Source: Paenibacillus chitinolyticus NBRC 15660
Lineage (GTDB): Bacteria > Bacillota > Bacilli > Paenibacillales > NBRC-103111
DNA: 64,000 bases
Reading direction: 5' to 3'
NCBI RefSeq assembly: GCF_000739915.1
Contig: NZ_BBJT01000005.1
Coordinates: 372,001 to 436,000 of the forward strand
Under the pieces are notes generated by a model, which was given only the letters and a program-made list of their open reading frames with translations, searched no databases and was not told the DNA's origin. Numbering within the stretch: position 1 is the stretch's first letter; every line of letters starts with the position of its first letter. Position numbers and translations under genes: made by a program. Of this stretch, positions 27,306 to 37,272 are shown piece by piece.

Positions 27306-27659
27306 TTAAGCTTCCGCTTCCAGTCTCATGGCCATGTCCACCAGAACCGCGCGCGCTTCCGGCTTCGTTTTCACTTCGTTGTAAAGCTTCTCGAAAGCCG
27401 CTTTGTTTTCTTTGAACTCGCCTTCGTTCTTGATCGTGAAATGGCTCCACTCGATCAGACGGTTCTCCGCCTGGCGAAGTTCATTGAAAGCTTTATGGAA
27501 ACCGCTGCGTTCAATCGCATCTTCCATTTCTTTCTGACCGATTTCCGCACCGTCTTGTCTCATGTCGTTCAGTTTCTTGTCAGCCTGCTGGCTGGCTGCG
27601 AGAAATTGTTCTTTGGCCGCCAAATAATCGATTTGCGCCCTGGCGTATTTACGTTTCAT
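27306..27659 (-). CDS. Conserved-looking hypothetical helical protein
   Basis: 117 residues, rich in Lys, Glu and Ala, predicted mostly helical (YLAAKEQFLAASQQADKKLN near 11-30). No signal peptide, membrane segment or known catalytic motif is seen. The start at 27659 has AAAGGTGG about ten bases upstream; the upstream in-frame extension is discarded. I do not recognise the family. It has its own terminator and faces away from the asparagine synthetase gene. Confidence 0.7.
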   Translation of the reverse strand: MKRKYARAQIDYLAAKEQFLAASQQADKKLNDMRQDGAEIGQKEMEDAIERSGFHKAFNELRQAENRLIEWSHFTIKNEGEFKENKAAFEKLYNEVKTKPEARAVLVDMAMRLEAEA

Positions 27660-27899
27660 CAATAACAGTCCACCTTTAGCATGATTTCCCCGATAGCGCT
27701 TGCAGGGGGAGTTTTCTTCTACCAAATCCTATTGTAACAAAATTTTTCTGGAAACAAAACCGATTTCGCCCTTCCGGTTCTTCCGGTTCTTCCGGGGGGA
27801 CAGACATTTTCGCTCCGGGCGCCGCATACCTTTTAATCATCGCATTCGGCAGTCTTCTCGAAAGACTCGCTTAGAACGTATTTCGAAAGGGTGAACATC

Positions 27900-29744
27900 A
27901 TGTGCGGAATTACAGGGTGGATAGACTGGCGCAAAGATCTGACCACATCTTCATCCATTCTCGAAAATATGACGGAAACCTTGGTCCACCGCGGTCCTGA
28001 CGCTTCCGGCACGTGGATATCCGGCCACTGCGCCCTGGGGCACAGACGGCTTAGTGTCATGGACCCGCTTAACGGCGCTCAGCCCATGATCCGTAAGGAC
28101 GGGGACCGGACGTATTCCATCGTATATAACGGGGAATTGTATAACGCTCCCGAGCTGCGCAGCGAGCTGGAACACCGGGGCCACCGTTTCGCGACCTCCT
28201 GCGACACCGAAGTTCTGCTGGCCGCTTTCGTCGAATGGGACCGGAGCTGCCTGGAGCGGCTGAACGGCATCTTCGCGTTCGCGGCCTGGAACGAACAGGA
28301 ACAGACCCTGTTCCTGGCCCGGGACCGTCTTGGCGTCAAACCTCTATTCTACAGCCACACGGACGGCGCCTTCCTGTTCGGCTCGGAACCGAAGGCGATA
28401 CTCGCCCATCCGGATATCAAAACCGAGGTAGGCGCCGAAGGCCTTGCCGAAATTTTCGCCGTCGGACCCGCGCGCACGCCCGGTCACGGCATTTACCGCA
28501 ACCTGGCCGAACTGAAGCCGGGCCATTTTATGGTTTACGACCGCAGCGGGCTGACGATTCGTCCTTACTGGAAGCTGGAAAACCGGCCCCATACGGACAC
28601 TGTGGAGGAAACGGCGCTCCGTATCCGCGAGCTCCTGGCCGACACCGCCCGGCGCCAGCTCGTCTCGGACGTTCCGGTCTGCACCCTGCTTTCGGGCGGG
28701 CTGGATTCCAGCGCGCTGACGACACTCGCCTCCCACCATTACCGGGACAGCGGCGGCGGCGTGCTGAATACGTACTCCGTCGATTATGCCGACAACGACA
28801 AGAACTTCAAGGAGAACGCGTTCCAGCCCAACTCCGACGCCCCGTGGATCAATCGGATGACGGAGTACCTCGGCACGGAGCATCATTACATCGAATTCGA
28901 CACGCCCGAACTCGTCGAATCGCTCCGCACCGTCGTACTCGCCCGCGACACGCCCGGAATGGCCGACATCGACGGCTCGCTTTACCTGTTCTGCCGCGAA
29001 ATCAAGAAAGGCGCCACGGTGGCGCTTTCCGGCGAAGCGGCCGACGAGATCTTCGGCGGCTACCCCTGGTTCCACCGGGAAGACGCCCTGAATGCGAACA
29101 CGTTCCCGTGGTCGCTTTCGCTGCCTCAGCGGGCCGGCATTCTGTCGCGCGATTTCGCCGACTGGATCAAGCCCGAGGCATACGTCCGCGGCCGCTACGA
29201 GCAGGCGCTGGCCGAGGTGCCCCGTCAGGCGGGAGAAACGCGGGAGCAGAACCGGATGCGGGAGATGTCTTACCTGAACATCACCCGCTTCATGCCGACC
29301 CTGCTTGACCGCAAAGACCGCATGAGCATGGCCGTAGGGCTCGAAGTCCGGGTTCCCTTCTGCGACCACCGGCTCGTGGAATACGTGTGGAACATCCCGT
29401 GGGACATCAAAACGGCGGGCGACCGCGAGAAAGGGATTCTGCGGAAGGCACTCGTAGACGTGCTGCCGGAAGATGTGCTGGCCCGCAAAAAAAGCCCTTA
29501 TCCCAAAACGCACAATCCGAACTATGCGACCGCGGTCAAACAGCAGGCGCTTGAGATCTTAAACGATTCGTCGTCGCCGCTTCTTCCTTTTGTGGATGCC
29601 AAAACGCTGCGCGCCATGGCGGCTCCGGGAGCCGAATCGACCGAATTCCCCTGGTTCGGCCAGCTCATGTCCGGTCCGCAAATGTTCGCGTATCTGATCC
29701 AGGTGGACACGTGGCTGCGCGAATATAAGGTATCGATCCGTTAA
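27900..29744 (+). CDS. asnB: Glutamine-hydrolysing asparagine synthetase
   Basis: 614 residues. The class II glutaminase domain requires Cys at position 2 after Met removal, and MCGITGW fixes the start at 27900 with AAAGG nine bases upstream. The glutaminase motifs RLSVMD and NGELYN and the synthetase P-loop LLSGGLDSSAL near residue 263 are intact. It converts aspartate, glutamine and ATP to asparagine. Length and the late MGLEVRVPFCDH-like motif (AVGLEVRVPFCDHRL) fit the AsnO/AsnB group. In Bacillus subtilis asnO is a sporulation gene; which paralogue this is cannot be told. Confidence 0.93.
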   Translation: MCGITGWIDWRKDLTTSSSILENMTETLVHRGPDASGTWISGHCALGHRRLSVMDPLNGAQPMIRKDGDRTYSIVYNGELYNAPELRSELEHRGHRFATSCDTEVLLAAFVEWDRSCLERLNGIFAFAAWNEQEQTLFLARDRLGVKPLFYSHTDGAFLFGSEPKAILAHPDIKTEVGAEGLAEIFAVGPARTPGHGIYRNLAELKPGHFMVYDRSGLTIRPYWKLENRPHTDTVEETALRIRELLADTARRQLVSDVPVCTLLSGGLDSSALTTLASHHYRDSGGGVLNTYSVDYADNDKNFKENAFQPNSDAPWINRMTEYLGTEHHYIEFDTPELVESLRTVVLARDTPGMADIDGSLYLFCREIKKGATVALSGEAADEIFGGYPWFHREDALNANTFPWSLSLPQRAGILSRDFADWIKPEAYVRGRYEQALAEVPRQAGETREQNRMREMSYLNITRFMPTLLDRKDRMSMAVGLEVRVPFCDHRLVEYVWNIPWDIKTAGDREKGILRKALVDVLPEDVLARKKSPYPKTHNPNYATAVKQQALEILNDSSSPLLPFVDAKTLRAMAAPGAESTEFPWFGQLMSGPQMFAYLIQVDTWLREYKVSIR

Positions 29745-29925
29745 GCATTTGCCGCCGCTTGTCTATGCACGTCGATCCACGTCTATACACACCAATGCGC
29801 GTCTAAACTTACGGCTGTTTACACGCGCACCGGTTTTACGAGTAGTCCCGATTGTGGTTGACCACCGTCATGTGACGCCGAGCACCGCGCGCCGGGAGCT
29901 TCGCGCGGTGCGGAAAAAAACTTCA
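29745..29925. other. Short degenerate repeats downstream of asnB
   Basis: This stretch has loosely repeated GCACGTC/CACGTCTA/GCGCGTCTA units at 29765-29810 and a GCGCG-rich inverted pair (GCACCGCGCG/CGCGCGGTGC) at 29883-29911. No open frame with a ribosome-binding site is seen. The 30000-30083 part is likewise without a gene. Confidence 0.35.
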
Positions 29926-29967
29926 AAAAAACCTCCAGCCGCCATCTTAATGGCACTGGAGGTTTTT
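29924..29967. terminator. Bidirectional terminator between asnB and the YvfU-like regulator gene
   Basis: AAAAACCTCCAG and CTGGAGGTTTTT pair around a 17-base loop, with A and T runs on both sides. It lies between convergent genes. Confidence 0.85.
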
Positions 29968-30083
29968 GTCCTTTTCGCCCGAAGTCCGGGAGTATCCGTA
30001 CCGCTACCGCTTCCGTTGCCGGACCACGCGTTCGTGTCCGCATTCCGAGTCCGCACTCCCGGTCTCAGCGCCGAATCTCCGGC

Positions 30084-30686
30084 CTAATCGAGCCAGCCGT
30101 TCTTCTCCGCCGCGGCAATGGCGTCGATCCGGTTCTTGGCCTCCAGCTTCTGGATCGCCTCCGACAAGTAATTGCGGACCGTGCCGCCCGAAAGGAACAG
30201 ACGCGACGCAATCTCGCCGGACGACAGCCCCTCTCTGGCCAGCTTGAGCACCTCGCGCTCCCGTTCCGTCAGCGGATTCTCGGCCTCCCAGAACGTCAGC
30301 GCCAGCTCCGGGCTGACCGCGCGCCTGCCCGCCTGCACATCGCGGAGCGCCGCCGCAAGCTCGCCGACCGGCGAATCTTTGAGCAGGAAGCCGCGCGCTC
30401 CCGCACGCATAGCCCGCTGAAAATAGCCGGATCGGGAAAAGGTCGTCAACATGACGACTCCGCACGGGTCCTTGCTTTTCTGGAGCGCCTCGGCCACATC
30501 GAGGCCCGACATTTTCGGCATCTCAATATCCATGATACAAAGATCCGGCCGGAGCGTACGGATCATCTCCAGCGCTTCCGCGCCGTCCGCCGCCTGGCCG
30601 ATCACTTCAATATCGTCCTCCAAATCCAGCAGGGCGCTCAGCGCTCCCCGGAGCATGCCCTGATCTTCCGCGACAATGACCTTCAT
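30084..30686 (-). CDS. NarL/LuxR-type response regulator (DesR/YvfU-like)
   Basis: 200 residues. The receiver has acidic pocket ED at 7-8, phospho-acceptor Asp near 53 in LCIMDIEMP and Lys near 103. The C-terminal LuxR helix-turn-helix includes LTEREREVLKLAREGLSSGEIA. It is coupled to the kinase gene by an ATGA overlap. In Bacillus subtilis the same four-gene order occurs as yvfRSTU. It most likely activates its own ABC transporter in response to a membrane or antibiotic stress. Confidence 0.92.
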   Translation of the reverse strand: MKVIVAEDQGMLRGALSALLDLEDDIEVIGQAADGAEALEMIRTLRPDLCIMDIEMPKMSGLDVAEALQKSKDPCGVVMLTTFSRSGYFQRAMRAGARGFLLKDSPVGELAAALRDVQAGRRAVSPELALTFWEAENPLTEREREVLKLAREGLSSGEIASRLFLSGGTVRNYLSEAIQKLEAKNRIDAIAAAEKNGWLD

Positions 30687-31834
30687 TCGCCGCCCGCCTC
30701 CTTTTCTCCGTTTTTGGTCACTTTAGGGATCGTAAAAACGACCCGGGTGCCCCGGCCGCCCGCCGATTCGAACGTGCAGTGCCCGTCCACCAGCTTAAGC
30801 CGCTCTTTCATGCCTCTGAGCCCGTTCGTACCCAAGTCCGGCTGCCTTTCGTCCCTATCGAAGCCGACTCCGTTATCCGATACGATCAGCCTGTACCCCT
30901 CTTCATCGGAGGCCCATTCCACGATACACAGCTTCGCTTTGCTGTGCTTGACGACATTCGTCACCGCTTCCCGCAGGCACATGCCGAGAATGTTGCCGAT
31001 CAGCGGGGGAGCTACGTCTTCGGCGCCTTCACCGGCTTTCAATTCCAGCACAATGCCGCCCGCCGCAAGAATCTGCTTGGCCCGGTCGAATTCCTCCCGG
31101 ATCGTGACCATGTTCATATCCGATACAAGCTCGCGCACCTGTTTGAGCGCCGCCCGCGAGGTCGCCTGGATATCCTGAACTTCCCGGACCGCTTTCTCCG
31201 GATTTTTCGGAATCATTTTCTCCGCCAGTTCGCCCTTGAGCGTGATGAGAGACAAAGTATGCCCGAGCGTATCGTGCAAATCGCGGGATATCCGCTGACG
31301 CTCCTCGATTTTGGACAGGCGGGCGATTTCTTCGTTAGCCAGTTGAAGCTTGCCCCGGAGCTCCTTCGACCTGCGTCCGATGCGCATCGCGACCGGCATG
31401 ATCAGGATAATGACAAGGGCCGGAAGAAGCTGCAAAAACAAATCGACATCGTTCATTAACTTGTAGTGCCAGCCTACCGCCACGAACATCAGAAACAAGC
31501 CCGCTATCGCGGCGGCCATCTGCCTGACGCTCCGCAGCATCCCGATCACCGGAGACGGATAAAACGCCAGGTAAATAAAGTTCTCGTTATACCGGATCGA
31601 CAGAAAGCCGATAACGACCGTCTGAAACAGAATGACCCAGTACCTTCCCGCAGCCCGGTGAAAAGAAGTCAAATAAGCCGCCACAAAGACGATAAGCAGC
31701 CCCGAACCCAGTATTTTCTCCGGAAAAGGAAGCTGCAGAACCGAAACGACCGGGAAGATCAGATACACCAGCCAGATGATCGTAAAAATAAAAGGGGGCC
31801 CCTCGCGGGGCCTTGCCGGTTGCCGACGAAACAT
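30683..31834 (-). CDS. DesK-type sensor histidine kinase (YvfT-like)
   Basis: 383 residues with four to five N-terminal membrane helices (to about 150), no large sensor domain, then the HisKA_3 motif ISRDLHDTLGHTLSLI near 190 and the ATPase region VTNVVKHSKA and IVSDNGVGFD. The DLHD-type dimerisation motif and short membrane domain fit DesK/LiaS-like kinases that sense membrane state. Its ATG directly abuts the stop of the permease gene. Residues in the loop near 75-95 are unusually aromatic (RYNENFIYLAFYPSP). Confidence 0.9.
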   Translation of the reverse strand: MFRRQPARPREGPPFIFTIIWLVYLIFPVVSVLQLPFPEKILGSGLLIVFVAAYLTSFHRAAGRYWVILFQTVVIGFLSIRYNENFIYLAFYPSPVIGMLRSVRQMAAAIAGLFLMFVAVGWHYKLMNDVDLFLQLLPALVIILIMPVAMRIGRRSKELRGKLQLANEEIARLSKIEERQRISRDLHDTLGHTLSLITLKGELAEKMIPKNPEKAVREVQDIQATSRAALKQVRELVSDMNMVTIREEFDRAKQILAAGGIVLELKAGEGAEDVAPPLIGNILGMCLREAVTNVVKHSKAKLCIVEWASDEEGYRLIVSDNGVGFDRDERQPDLGTNGLRGMKERLKLVDGHCTFESAGGRGTRVVFTIPKVTKNGEKEAGGE

Positions 31835-32590
31835 TTAAACCGCTTCCTGTCTCTTGATGATATAGGAAGATAATAGCACAAATACGACGACATACACAGC
31901 CAGAATGAGCACGCCCGTCCAGTCGATCGAACCGCCTCCGATCAAATTCCAGGCTCCCTGCCCCAACCGGTAGGTCGGCGTGAATTTGGCGATCGTCTGA
32001 AGAGTCCCGGACATGGAAGCGGTCGGGAACCATAATCCGCCCAGAACGGATAACCCCATATACAGAATCATCGTCAGCACTTGAACCACATCGGGGTTGC
32101 GCATGGAACCGAGCAGCGTACCGAGCGCCATGAACGAGAAGCCGCCGACCCAAATCCAGAGGAAGCTTTCGATCCATACGGAAACCGGCAGATCCACCTG
32201 TTTGCCGAGTCCTCCGATAATAAACATCATCAGAATGATAAATAAATTAATGACGCCTTGGGCGGCTACCTTCGATACCATGTAAGACCAGGAAGGCAGC
32301 GGCGTAATGCTGAGAAGGCGGACCCAGCCCTGGGTACGTTCCCTCGAAATCCGCTGGGCGAAGGAAGTCAGACTGGCGCCGATAACGCCGTATACGGTCA
32401 TGGACATGAGATAGTAGGACGTCCAGTCCACACTGCCGATCTTCGTATCGCTTCCCATCGTACTCGTAAACAGAAAATAAAAGGCCACCGGCATCACTAT
32501 CGAAAAGAAAATAAATCGTTTGTTCCGGAAGGTCCGCAGCAGCTCCGCGCGGCACTGGGCCATTGTCGCTTTCAGAATCGTCGCATTCAT
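31835..32590 (-). CDS. ABC-2 type transporter permease (YvfS-like)
   Basis: 251 residues with six membrane segments and the ABC-2 layout, including LRTFRNKRFIFFS at the cytoplasmic start. It forms an exporter with the ATPase gene 18 bases upstream. Family members with neighbouring DesKR-like systems export or resist polyenes and lipids (linearmycin-type LnrLMN) in Bacillus. The substrate here is unknown. Confidence 0.88.
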   Translation of the reverse strand: MNATILKATMAQCRAELLRTFRNKRFIFFSIVMPVAFYFLFTSTMGSDTKIGSVDWTSYYLMSMTVYGVIGASLTSFAQRISRERTQGWVRLLSITPLPSWSYMVSKVAAQGVINLFIILMMFIIGGLGKQVDLPVSVWIESFLWIWVGGFSFMALGTLLGSMRNPDVVQVLTMILYMGLSVLGGLWFPTASMSGTLQTIAKFTPTYRLGQGAWNLIGGGSIDWTGVLILAVYVVVFVLLSSYIIKRQEAV

Positions 32591-32608
32591 AATCGTTCTC
32601 TCTCTCCT

Positions 32609-33505
32609 TTAACCTGCATTCGTTTTTTGAATTAAAGTCTGGAAGGCGTCTTCCAGTCCGCCGCTTCGAACTTCGATATCTTTCATATCGACGCGTTTGT
32701 CGATCAGCGCGGTAAGCAGCCGGTCCGTGTCCGGTCCGAACATTTCGACGCGCCGCCCGCTCCACTTGATATCGCTGACACCCGGCATCGCACGGAGCAG
32801 TTCATGTGTAACCCCTGCGCCTGCCGTAAAAGAAATGACTCTCCCCGTCGTTGCCGCTTTAATCTCGCTCGGCGTCCCGTCCGCAATCAGCTTGCCGTTA
32901 TTGATCACGACGACTCTGTCGGCCAACTGATCCGCTTCCTCCAGATAGTGAGTCGTCAGGACGACGGTTTTTCCTCTCGCGGCCATGGCGCGGATCGTAT
33001 CCCAGAATAGCTGCCGGGACGATACGTCCATGCCGACGGTCGGTTCGTCGAGGAAAATAATTTCCGGGTCTCCGGCTGCGGCCATCGCAAAGCCCAATCT
33101 GCGCTGCTGCCCGCCGGAGAGAGCCGAGGCCATCTTATTCCGCTCGGCTTCCAGGCCGGAGATGAGCAGAAGCTGCTCCAGCGAGAGCGGGTTCGCGTAA
33201 TAATGGCGGAACAGGTCGATCGTCTCAGCCACTTTCAGATTGTCGATCACGCTGACATCTTGGAGCATGGCTCCGATCCGGTCCCTAACCCGCTGATCTT
33301 TCGGATGGCCTCCCAGCAGCTTGACGGTCCCGCTCGTAGGCTCCTGAAGGCCCAGAATCATCGAAATCGTGGTCGTCTTACCCGCTCCGTTCGGACCGAG
33401 CAGTGCGAGCACCGTTCCTTGTTCCACGGTCAGCGTTAACCCGTCGACCGCCTTTTTGCCTTTAAATTGTTTCGTAACCTGCCTCAATTCAATAGCTGTT
33501 GTCAC
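32609..33505 (-). CDS. ABC transporter ATP-binding protein (YvfR-like)
   Basis: 298 residues. Walker A is GPNGAGKTT near 35-43, the signature is LSGGQQRRLGFAMA, Walker B is IIFLDEPTVGMD, and the switch His is in VLTTHYLEEAD. The 70-residue C-terminal extension is typical of drug-export DrrA-like ATPases. It is the first gene of the four-gene operon. Upstream (33506-33690) is a region with repeated TTTCATC/TCGTTTC units and no gene. Confidence 0.92.
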   Translation of the reverse strand: MTTAIELRQVTKQFKGKKAVDGLTLTVEQGTVLALLGPNGAGKTTTISMILGLQEPTSGTVKLLGGHPKDQRVRDRIGAMLQDVSVIDNLKVAETIDLFRHYYANPLSLEQLLLISGLEAERNKMASALSGGQQRRLGFAMAAAGDPEIIFLDEPTVGMDVSSRQLFWDTIRAMAARGKTVVLTTHYLEEADQLADRVVVINNGKLIADGTPSEIKAATTGRVISFTAGAGVTHELLRAMPGVSDIKWSGRRVEMFGPDTDRLLTALIDKRVDMKDIEVRSGGLEDAFQTLIQKTNAG

Positions 33506-33689
33506 AGGGGTTCAGCTCCTTCTGTTATGTGGGCTTTCCGTTTCATCATTTCATCGTTTCGTCGTTCATCGTTTCGTTAAGCTCTTTAACCTGAATCCAT
33601 CATACCGCGCGGCGAATTTCATCCCTACCCACAACCGTAACCTTTTCCGGATGACAATTGTCACCTTCGCCTGCCGGACCCACCATGAC

Positions 33690-33730
33690 ACGCAAAAAAA
33701 CCGGTTCCGAAACGAATCGGAAACCGGTTT
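33690..33730 (-). terminator. Terminator after rdgB
   Basis: AAACCGGTTTCC pairs with GGAACCGGTTT, followed by seven T on the minus strand, about 40 bases after the rdgB stop. Confidence 0.85.
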
Positions 33731-33767
33731 GGTTCGTGCCCGCCAAGCGGACACGTTGTTTATTCGG

Positions 33768-34448
33768 TTAGGTCAGGCGGCCGGAATGGCGCTCGAAAAA
33801 CTGCCGGAGTGCCGCGGCCCGGTGGCTGATCGCGTTTTTCTCTTCGAGCGGCAGCTCCGCCATCGTCAATCCCCGCTCCGGCAAATAAAACAGCGGGTCG
33901 TAGCCGAACCCGTCCGTGCCGCGCGGCTCCGCGATAATGACACCCTCGCAGGTCCCCTCTGCCTCGAGCGTGTCCCCGCGGAGCGGGTCGACCAGCGCCA
34001 GCGCGCAGACGAAGCGCGCGGTGCTGAGCACCTGCGGCGCAGCCGCATCCGCGGCCTCCGGCCCGTCCGGGGGGCCCGGCGCCCGTGCGGCCGCGGCCGA
34101 GACCGCGCCAAGCTCGCGCAGCAGCTTGGCGTTGTTCGCCGCGTCGGCGGCGTGCTCGCCGGCATACCGGGCGGAGTATACGCCCGGATCGCCGCCGAGC
34201 GCGTCGACGCACAACCCGGAGTCGTCGGCCAGCACCGGCAGGTTCAGCCTGCCTGCAATCGCCGACGCCTTGATCCGGGCATTCGCCGCGAAGGTCGCGC
34301 CGTCCTCGACGATGTCGGGCATATCGTCGAAATCGTCGAGGCTGCGCACTTCCTTGCCGAAGCGGGCGAAATAATGGGCAAACTCGCGCACTTTGCCCTT
34401 GTTGCGCGTGGCGATCACCACGACGCCGGAAGCGGAACGATCAGGCAC
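33768..34448 (-). CDS. rdgB: XTP/dITP pyrophosphatase, RdgB/HAM1 family
   Basis: 226 residues. It removes non-canonical purine triphosphates. Motifs are [13 protein letters not shown] near 10-22, the metal-binding [12 protein letters not shown] near 72-83, and GFGYDPLFY and SHRAAALR at the end. Family members are about 200 residues; the extra length is an Ala/Pro-rich insert ([19 protein letters not shown], about residues 118-136) between two conserved blocks. The GTG at 34448 has GGAG at proper spacing; another GTG at 34454 is possible. The start overlaps the rph stop, as in the rph-ysnA pair of Bacillus subtilis. Confidence 0.92.
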   Translation of the reverse strand: MPDRSASGVVVIATRNKGKVREFAHYFARFGKEVRSLDDFDDMPDIVEDGATFAANARIKASAIAGRLNLPVLADDSGLCVDALGGDPGVYSARYAGEHAADAANNAKLLRELGAVSAAAARAPGPPDGPEAADAAAPQVLSTARFVCALALVDPLRGDTLEAEGTCEGVIIAEPRGTDGFGYDPLFYLPERGLTMAELPLEEKNAISHRAAALRQFFERHSGRLT

Positions 34449-35190
34449 GGGCACCCGCTCCGATCAGGCCGCTTACGCGTCCGAGCGCTTTTTTCTGCTC
34501 CTCGACCATGGTGTTGATGCCGCCCTCGGCCAAGGCCAGCAGGGTGTTCAGCTCCTCGCGCGAGAAAGGCGCCTCTTCTCCCGTCCCCTGTACTTCCACG
34601 AACTTCCCGGTTCCGGTCATGACCACGTTCATATCGACGTGCGCCTGGGAATCTTCCGTGTACATCAAGTCCAGCAGAGGTTTGCCGTTCACGATCCCGA
34701 CGCTGACGGAGGCAAGGTAATCCGTAATCGGCAGCTTGCTCAGCTTGCCGTTCGCCACCAGCTTCTCCATGGCAAGCGCCATCGCGACGAAGGCTCCCGT
34801 GATGGAAGTCGTTCTCGTCCCGCCGTCCGCCTGGATCACATCGCAGTCGAGCGTCACGGAACGCTCTCCGAGCGCTTCCAGGTTAACGACGGAGCGCAGC
34901 GCGCGTCCGATCAGCCGCTGGATTTCCATCGTGCGGCCGCCGAGCTTTCCTCTGGCCGCTTCTCTCTGGTTGCGGACCTGGGTAGCGCGCGGGAGCATCG
35001 AATATTCGGCGGTTACCCAGCCTTTGCCCTGGCCTTTCATAAAGGGAGGAACGCGCTCTTCCACGGTTGCGGTACAAATGACTTTCGTCTCCCCGACTTC
35101 TATTAGAACCGAACCTTCGGCATGTTTGATATAGTGCGGCGTAATTTTCATCGGTCTTAGCTGGTCATTCTGTCTTCCATCGGCTCGCAT
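34441..35190 (-). CDS. rph: Ribonuclease PH
   Basis: 249 residues of a phosphorolytic 3'-5' exonuclease for tRNA 3' ends. The N-terminal [12 protein letters not shown] is the family signature, followed by [14 protein letters not shown], the RNA-binding [15 protein letters not shown], and [20 protein letters not shown]. The start at 35190 has GGAGG seven bases upstream; the longer open frame to 35322 is ruled out by the family N-terminus. It precedes rdgB with overlapping ends. Confidence 0.96.
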   Translation of the reverse strand: MRADGRQNDQLRPMKITPHYIKHAEGSVLIEVGETKVICTATVEERVPPFMKGQGKGWVTAEYSMLPRATQVRNQREAARGKLGGRTMEIQRLIGRALRSVVNLEALGERSVTLDCDVIQADGGTRTTSITGAFVAMALAMEKLVANGKLSKLPITDYLASVSVGIVNGKPLLDLMYTEDSQAHVDMNVVMTGTGKFVEVQGTGEEAPFSREELNTLLALAEGGINTMVEEQKKALGRVSGLIGAGARA

Positions 35191-35282
35191 TCTGTATCCT
35201 CCTGTACGATCATAGCATCCATTTCTATCCTTCCTATTGTAGCAAACAAAGGAGCCGAGCAAAAGCACCGCGGAATTCGACG

Positions 35283-35311
35283 AAAAAAGGGAGAGCTCTC
35301 CTCTCCCCTGA
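35283..35311 (-). terminator. Terminator after gerM
   Basis: GGGAGAG and CTCTCCC pair with a short loop, then six T on the minus strand. It lies about 70 bases after the gerM stop and separates gerM from rph. Confidence 0.7.
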
Positions 35312-35380
35312 AACCTCCGCAAGGTCCGGCAATGCGGCTTTCCCGCCCTAACCTGCCGGACTCCCGCTAGGCGGAACCCT

Positions 35381-36436
35381 TTACAACTTTTCCGGGTTCG
35401 GGTTCAAATGAAGCGGCCGGGAGACGGGCTGGCTGTAGGTTTGGGAATCGGAGGTTTCCACCTTCGGACTGCCGTTTACCGTGATTTGAACTTTGGCGGC
35501 GTTCGTATTTTCCGTCAGAGACAAAATAACCGACTGGAGCCCGTCCGCTGGCGCTTTTTTGTTCTCGTCCAGAAGCTTGTCGGAGAAGTTTACCGTCAGC
35601 ACCGTGTCCGACGTTTTCTTCACCTCCAGCACCTTCGCGGAAGCGTTCAATACCGGCTGGAGGCCCTTCGACGTGTTGGGGCCTTTCAAAAGTTCGTCCA
35701 TGACCGTTTTGGCGACGTCATCGGTCCTTTTTACCAGGCGTGTAACCGGTACATAATATTTGCCGTTTTGAGCCGTAGCATTCGTGAAATAGAGCGTCAC
35801 CGGCGTGGACTGGCCGTAATCGACCCCTTCCTGTTTCTCCAGGTTGATGCCGATTTTCCGCGAAAGCGGTTCGTCCAGCGGCGTGTGGGCCACCGGCATT
35901 TCCTTGAGCTCCTGCCCGTTTATTTTGATCTTCACCTGCTCGACGGATGAAAAACCGGTCATGGCCCAGGTGATCCCCTCCATGATTTTGCGTTCTTCCT
36001 TGGCGTCGTATTTTTTGAAGGCTTGGTTGAAATTGACCGTGGCCAGTTTATCCTTTATGTCCACCGTCAGCGTAGTCCCTTCGGGCAGCAGAGAGGCAAA
36101 CCCGGCGGGAAGCTGGCTTTCTCCCGGTCCTTTGGCCACCATATATTCCAGCGTGGTCTTCGCCACCGACTGTGTCTTCGGCAAATCAAGGCTGACCGGA
36201 ACGACGAAGCCTTTGGGGTCTTTCGCATAGACGGTCATTTTGGCGGTTTGCGACGTTTTGGCGCCTGCTTCCGCCCCGGTCCCCCCCGTACCGGTTCCCG
36301 TCTCCATCGCGGTTTCGGTACCGGGCGGCGGAGCGTCGATCGGTTTGGACTCCGACCCCCACATTCCGCACCCCGTCCCGAGAATTGCGATCGCTCCTGT
36401 CATGGCTGCCGCCTGAAGCCAGCGTACTTTTCTCAA
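35381..36436 (-). CDS. gerM: GerM-type spore germination/sporulation lipoprotein
   Basis: 351 residues. The N-terminal signal ends in lipobox LGTGC, followed by a Thr/Gly/Pro linker. Two GerMN domains follow, at about 75-205 and 215-335, each with the strand pattern LPEGTTL...VNFNQAF and [11 protein letters not shown]. GerM is needed for sporulation (septal peptidoglycan and SpoIIIAH/GerM link) in Bacillus subtilis. The start is a TTG at 36436 with AGGAGG eight bases upstream; an ATG at 36442 lies too close to that site. The rph/rdgB neighbours match the Bacillus subtilis order. Confidence 0.9.
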   Translation of the reverse strand: MRKVRWLQAAAMTGAIAILGTGCGMWGSESKPIDAPPPGTETAMETGTGTGGTGAEAGAKTSQTAKMTVYAKDPKGFVVPVSLDLPKTQSVAKTTLEYMVAKGPGESQLPAGFASLLPEGTTLTVDIKDKLATVNFNQAFKKYDAKEERKIMEGITWAMTGFSSVEQVKIKINGQELKEMPVAHTPLDEPLSRKIGINLEKQEGVDYGQSTPVTLYFTNATAQNGKYYVPVTRLVKRTDDVAKTVMDELLKGPNTSKGLQPVLNASAKVLEVKKTSDTVLTVNFSDKLLDENKKAPADGLQSVILSLTENTNAAKVQITVNGSPKVETSDSQTYSQPVSRPLHLNPNPEKL

Positions 36437-36744
36437 TTCCATCCCCTCCTGTTCGTATGTGCCCTTCGCAAAGGTTCGGCACGGCCTGAGCCCGCCGCCG
36501 GCAACGCCTTCTTTCGGGAGTTTCCTGCCGGTCCGGATGACGTTTGTCCTTCGTACTCCTATGTATACAGGGGGCCCTCTCACTTTATGCCCGAGTTGTC
36601 CAAAAAAACGGGACAATTTCCGGGCTTGTATCCCTTGCGTCCTCCTCTTTCGGAAGACAAATCCGTTCCAAGGCGATACTCTTTCCTAAAAAAAGGGTAT
36701 ACTAAGGTATCTGCTTTCATTTGACAACGGAGGAGAAGCCCAAC

Positions 36745-37272
36745 GTGAAATATTCCCTGGATAGTGAAAAAGTAGCTTCGGCTACTTACGAGCTGCTTGA
36801 AAAAAGAGGCGTTCAAACGTCTCAGATCGCCGAACTGACTTATTTTTTGCAAAAAGACTATTTCGAATCGCTGACCCTGGAGCAGTGCCTCGCGAGCGTA
36901 GAATCCGTCCTGGCCAAAAGGGAAGTACAAAACGCCGTCCTGACCGGCATTCAGCTGGACATGCTTGCGGAAGAAGGCAAGCTGATCTCCCCTCTGCAAG
37001 AGATGATTCAGCATGACGAAGGCTTGTACGGCTGCGACGAGATCCTTGCCCTGTCGATCGTGAACGTCTACGGCAGCATCGGGTTCACGAATTTCGGCTA
37101 TATCGACAAGCTGAAACCCGGCATCCTGAAAAAACTCAACGATAAAAGCACCTACGAAAAGCATACGTTTCTCGACGATATCGTCGGCGCCATCGCCGCT
37201 GCCGCAAGCTCCCGCATTGCCCACCGCAAGCAATCGGAAGCCGAAACGAAAGGCGACGCTCCCGGAAGCTGA
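36745..37272 (+). CDS. Phosphatidylglycerophosphatase A family protein (YutG/PgpA)
   Basis: 175 residues. Conserved blocks are DEGLYGCDEILALSIVNVYGSIG (part, near 93-115) and DDIVGAIAAAASSRIAHR at the end. Members of this family dephosphorylate phosphatidylglycerol phosphate or bind lipid; this YutG-like branch lacks membrane helices. The GTG at 36745 has GGAGG about 11 bases upstream; a TTG at 36721 has none. It faces away from gerM with a shared intergenic space. Confidence 0.85.
   Translation: MKYSLDSEKVASATYELLEKRGVQTSQIAELTYFLQKDYFESLTLEQCLASVESVLAKREVQNAVLTGIQLDMLAEEGKLISPLQEMIQHDEGLYGCDEILALSIVNVYGSIGFTNFGYIDKLKPGILKKLNDKSTYEKHTFLDDIVGAIAAAASSRIAHRKQSEAETKGDAPGS

Noticed and set aside
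27772-27798. Three TTCCGGTTC repeats as a regulatory array
   Set aside because: Very short and in a low-complexity stretch; may be chance slippage.
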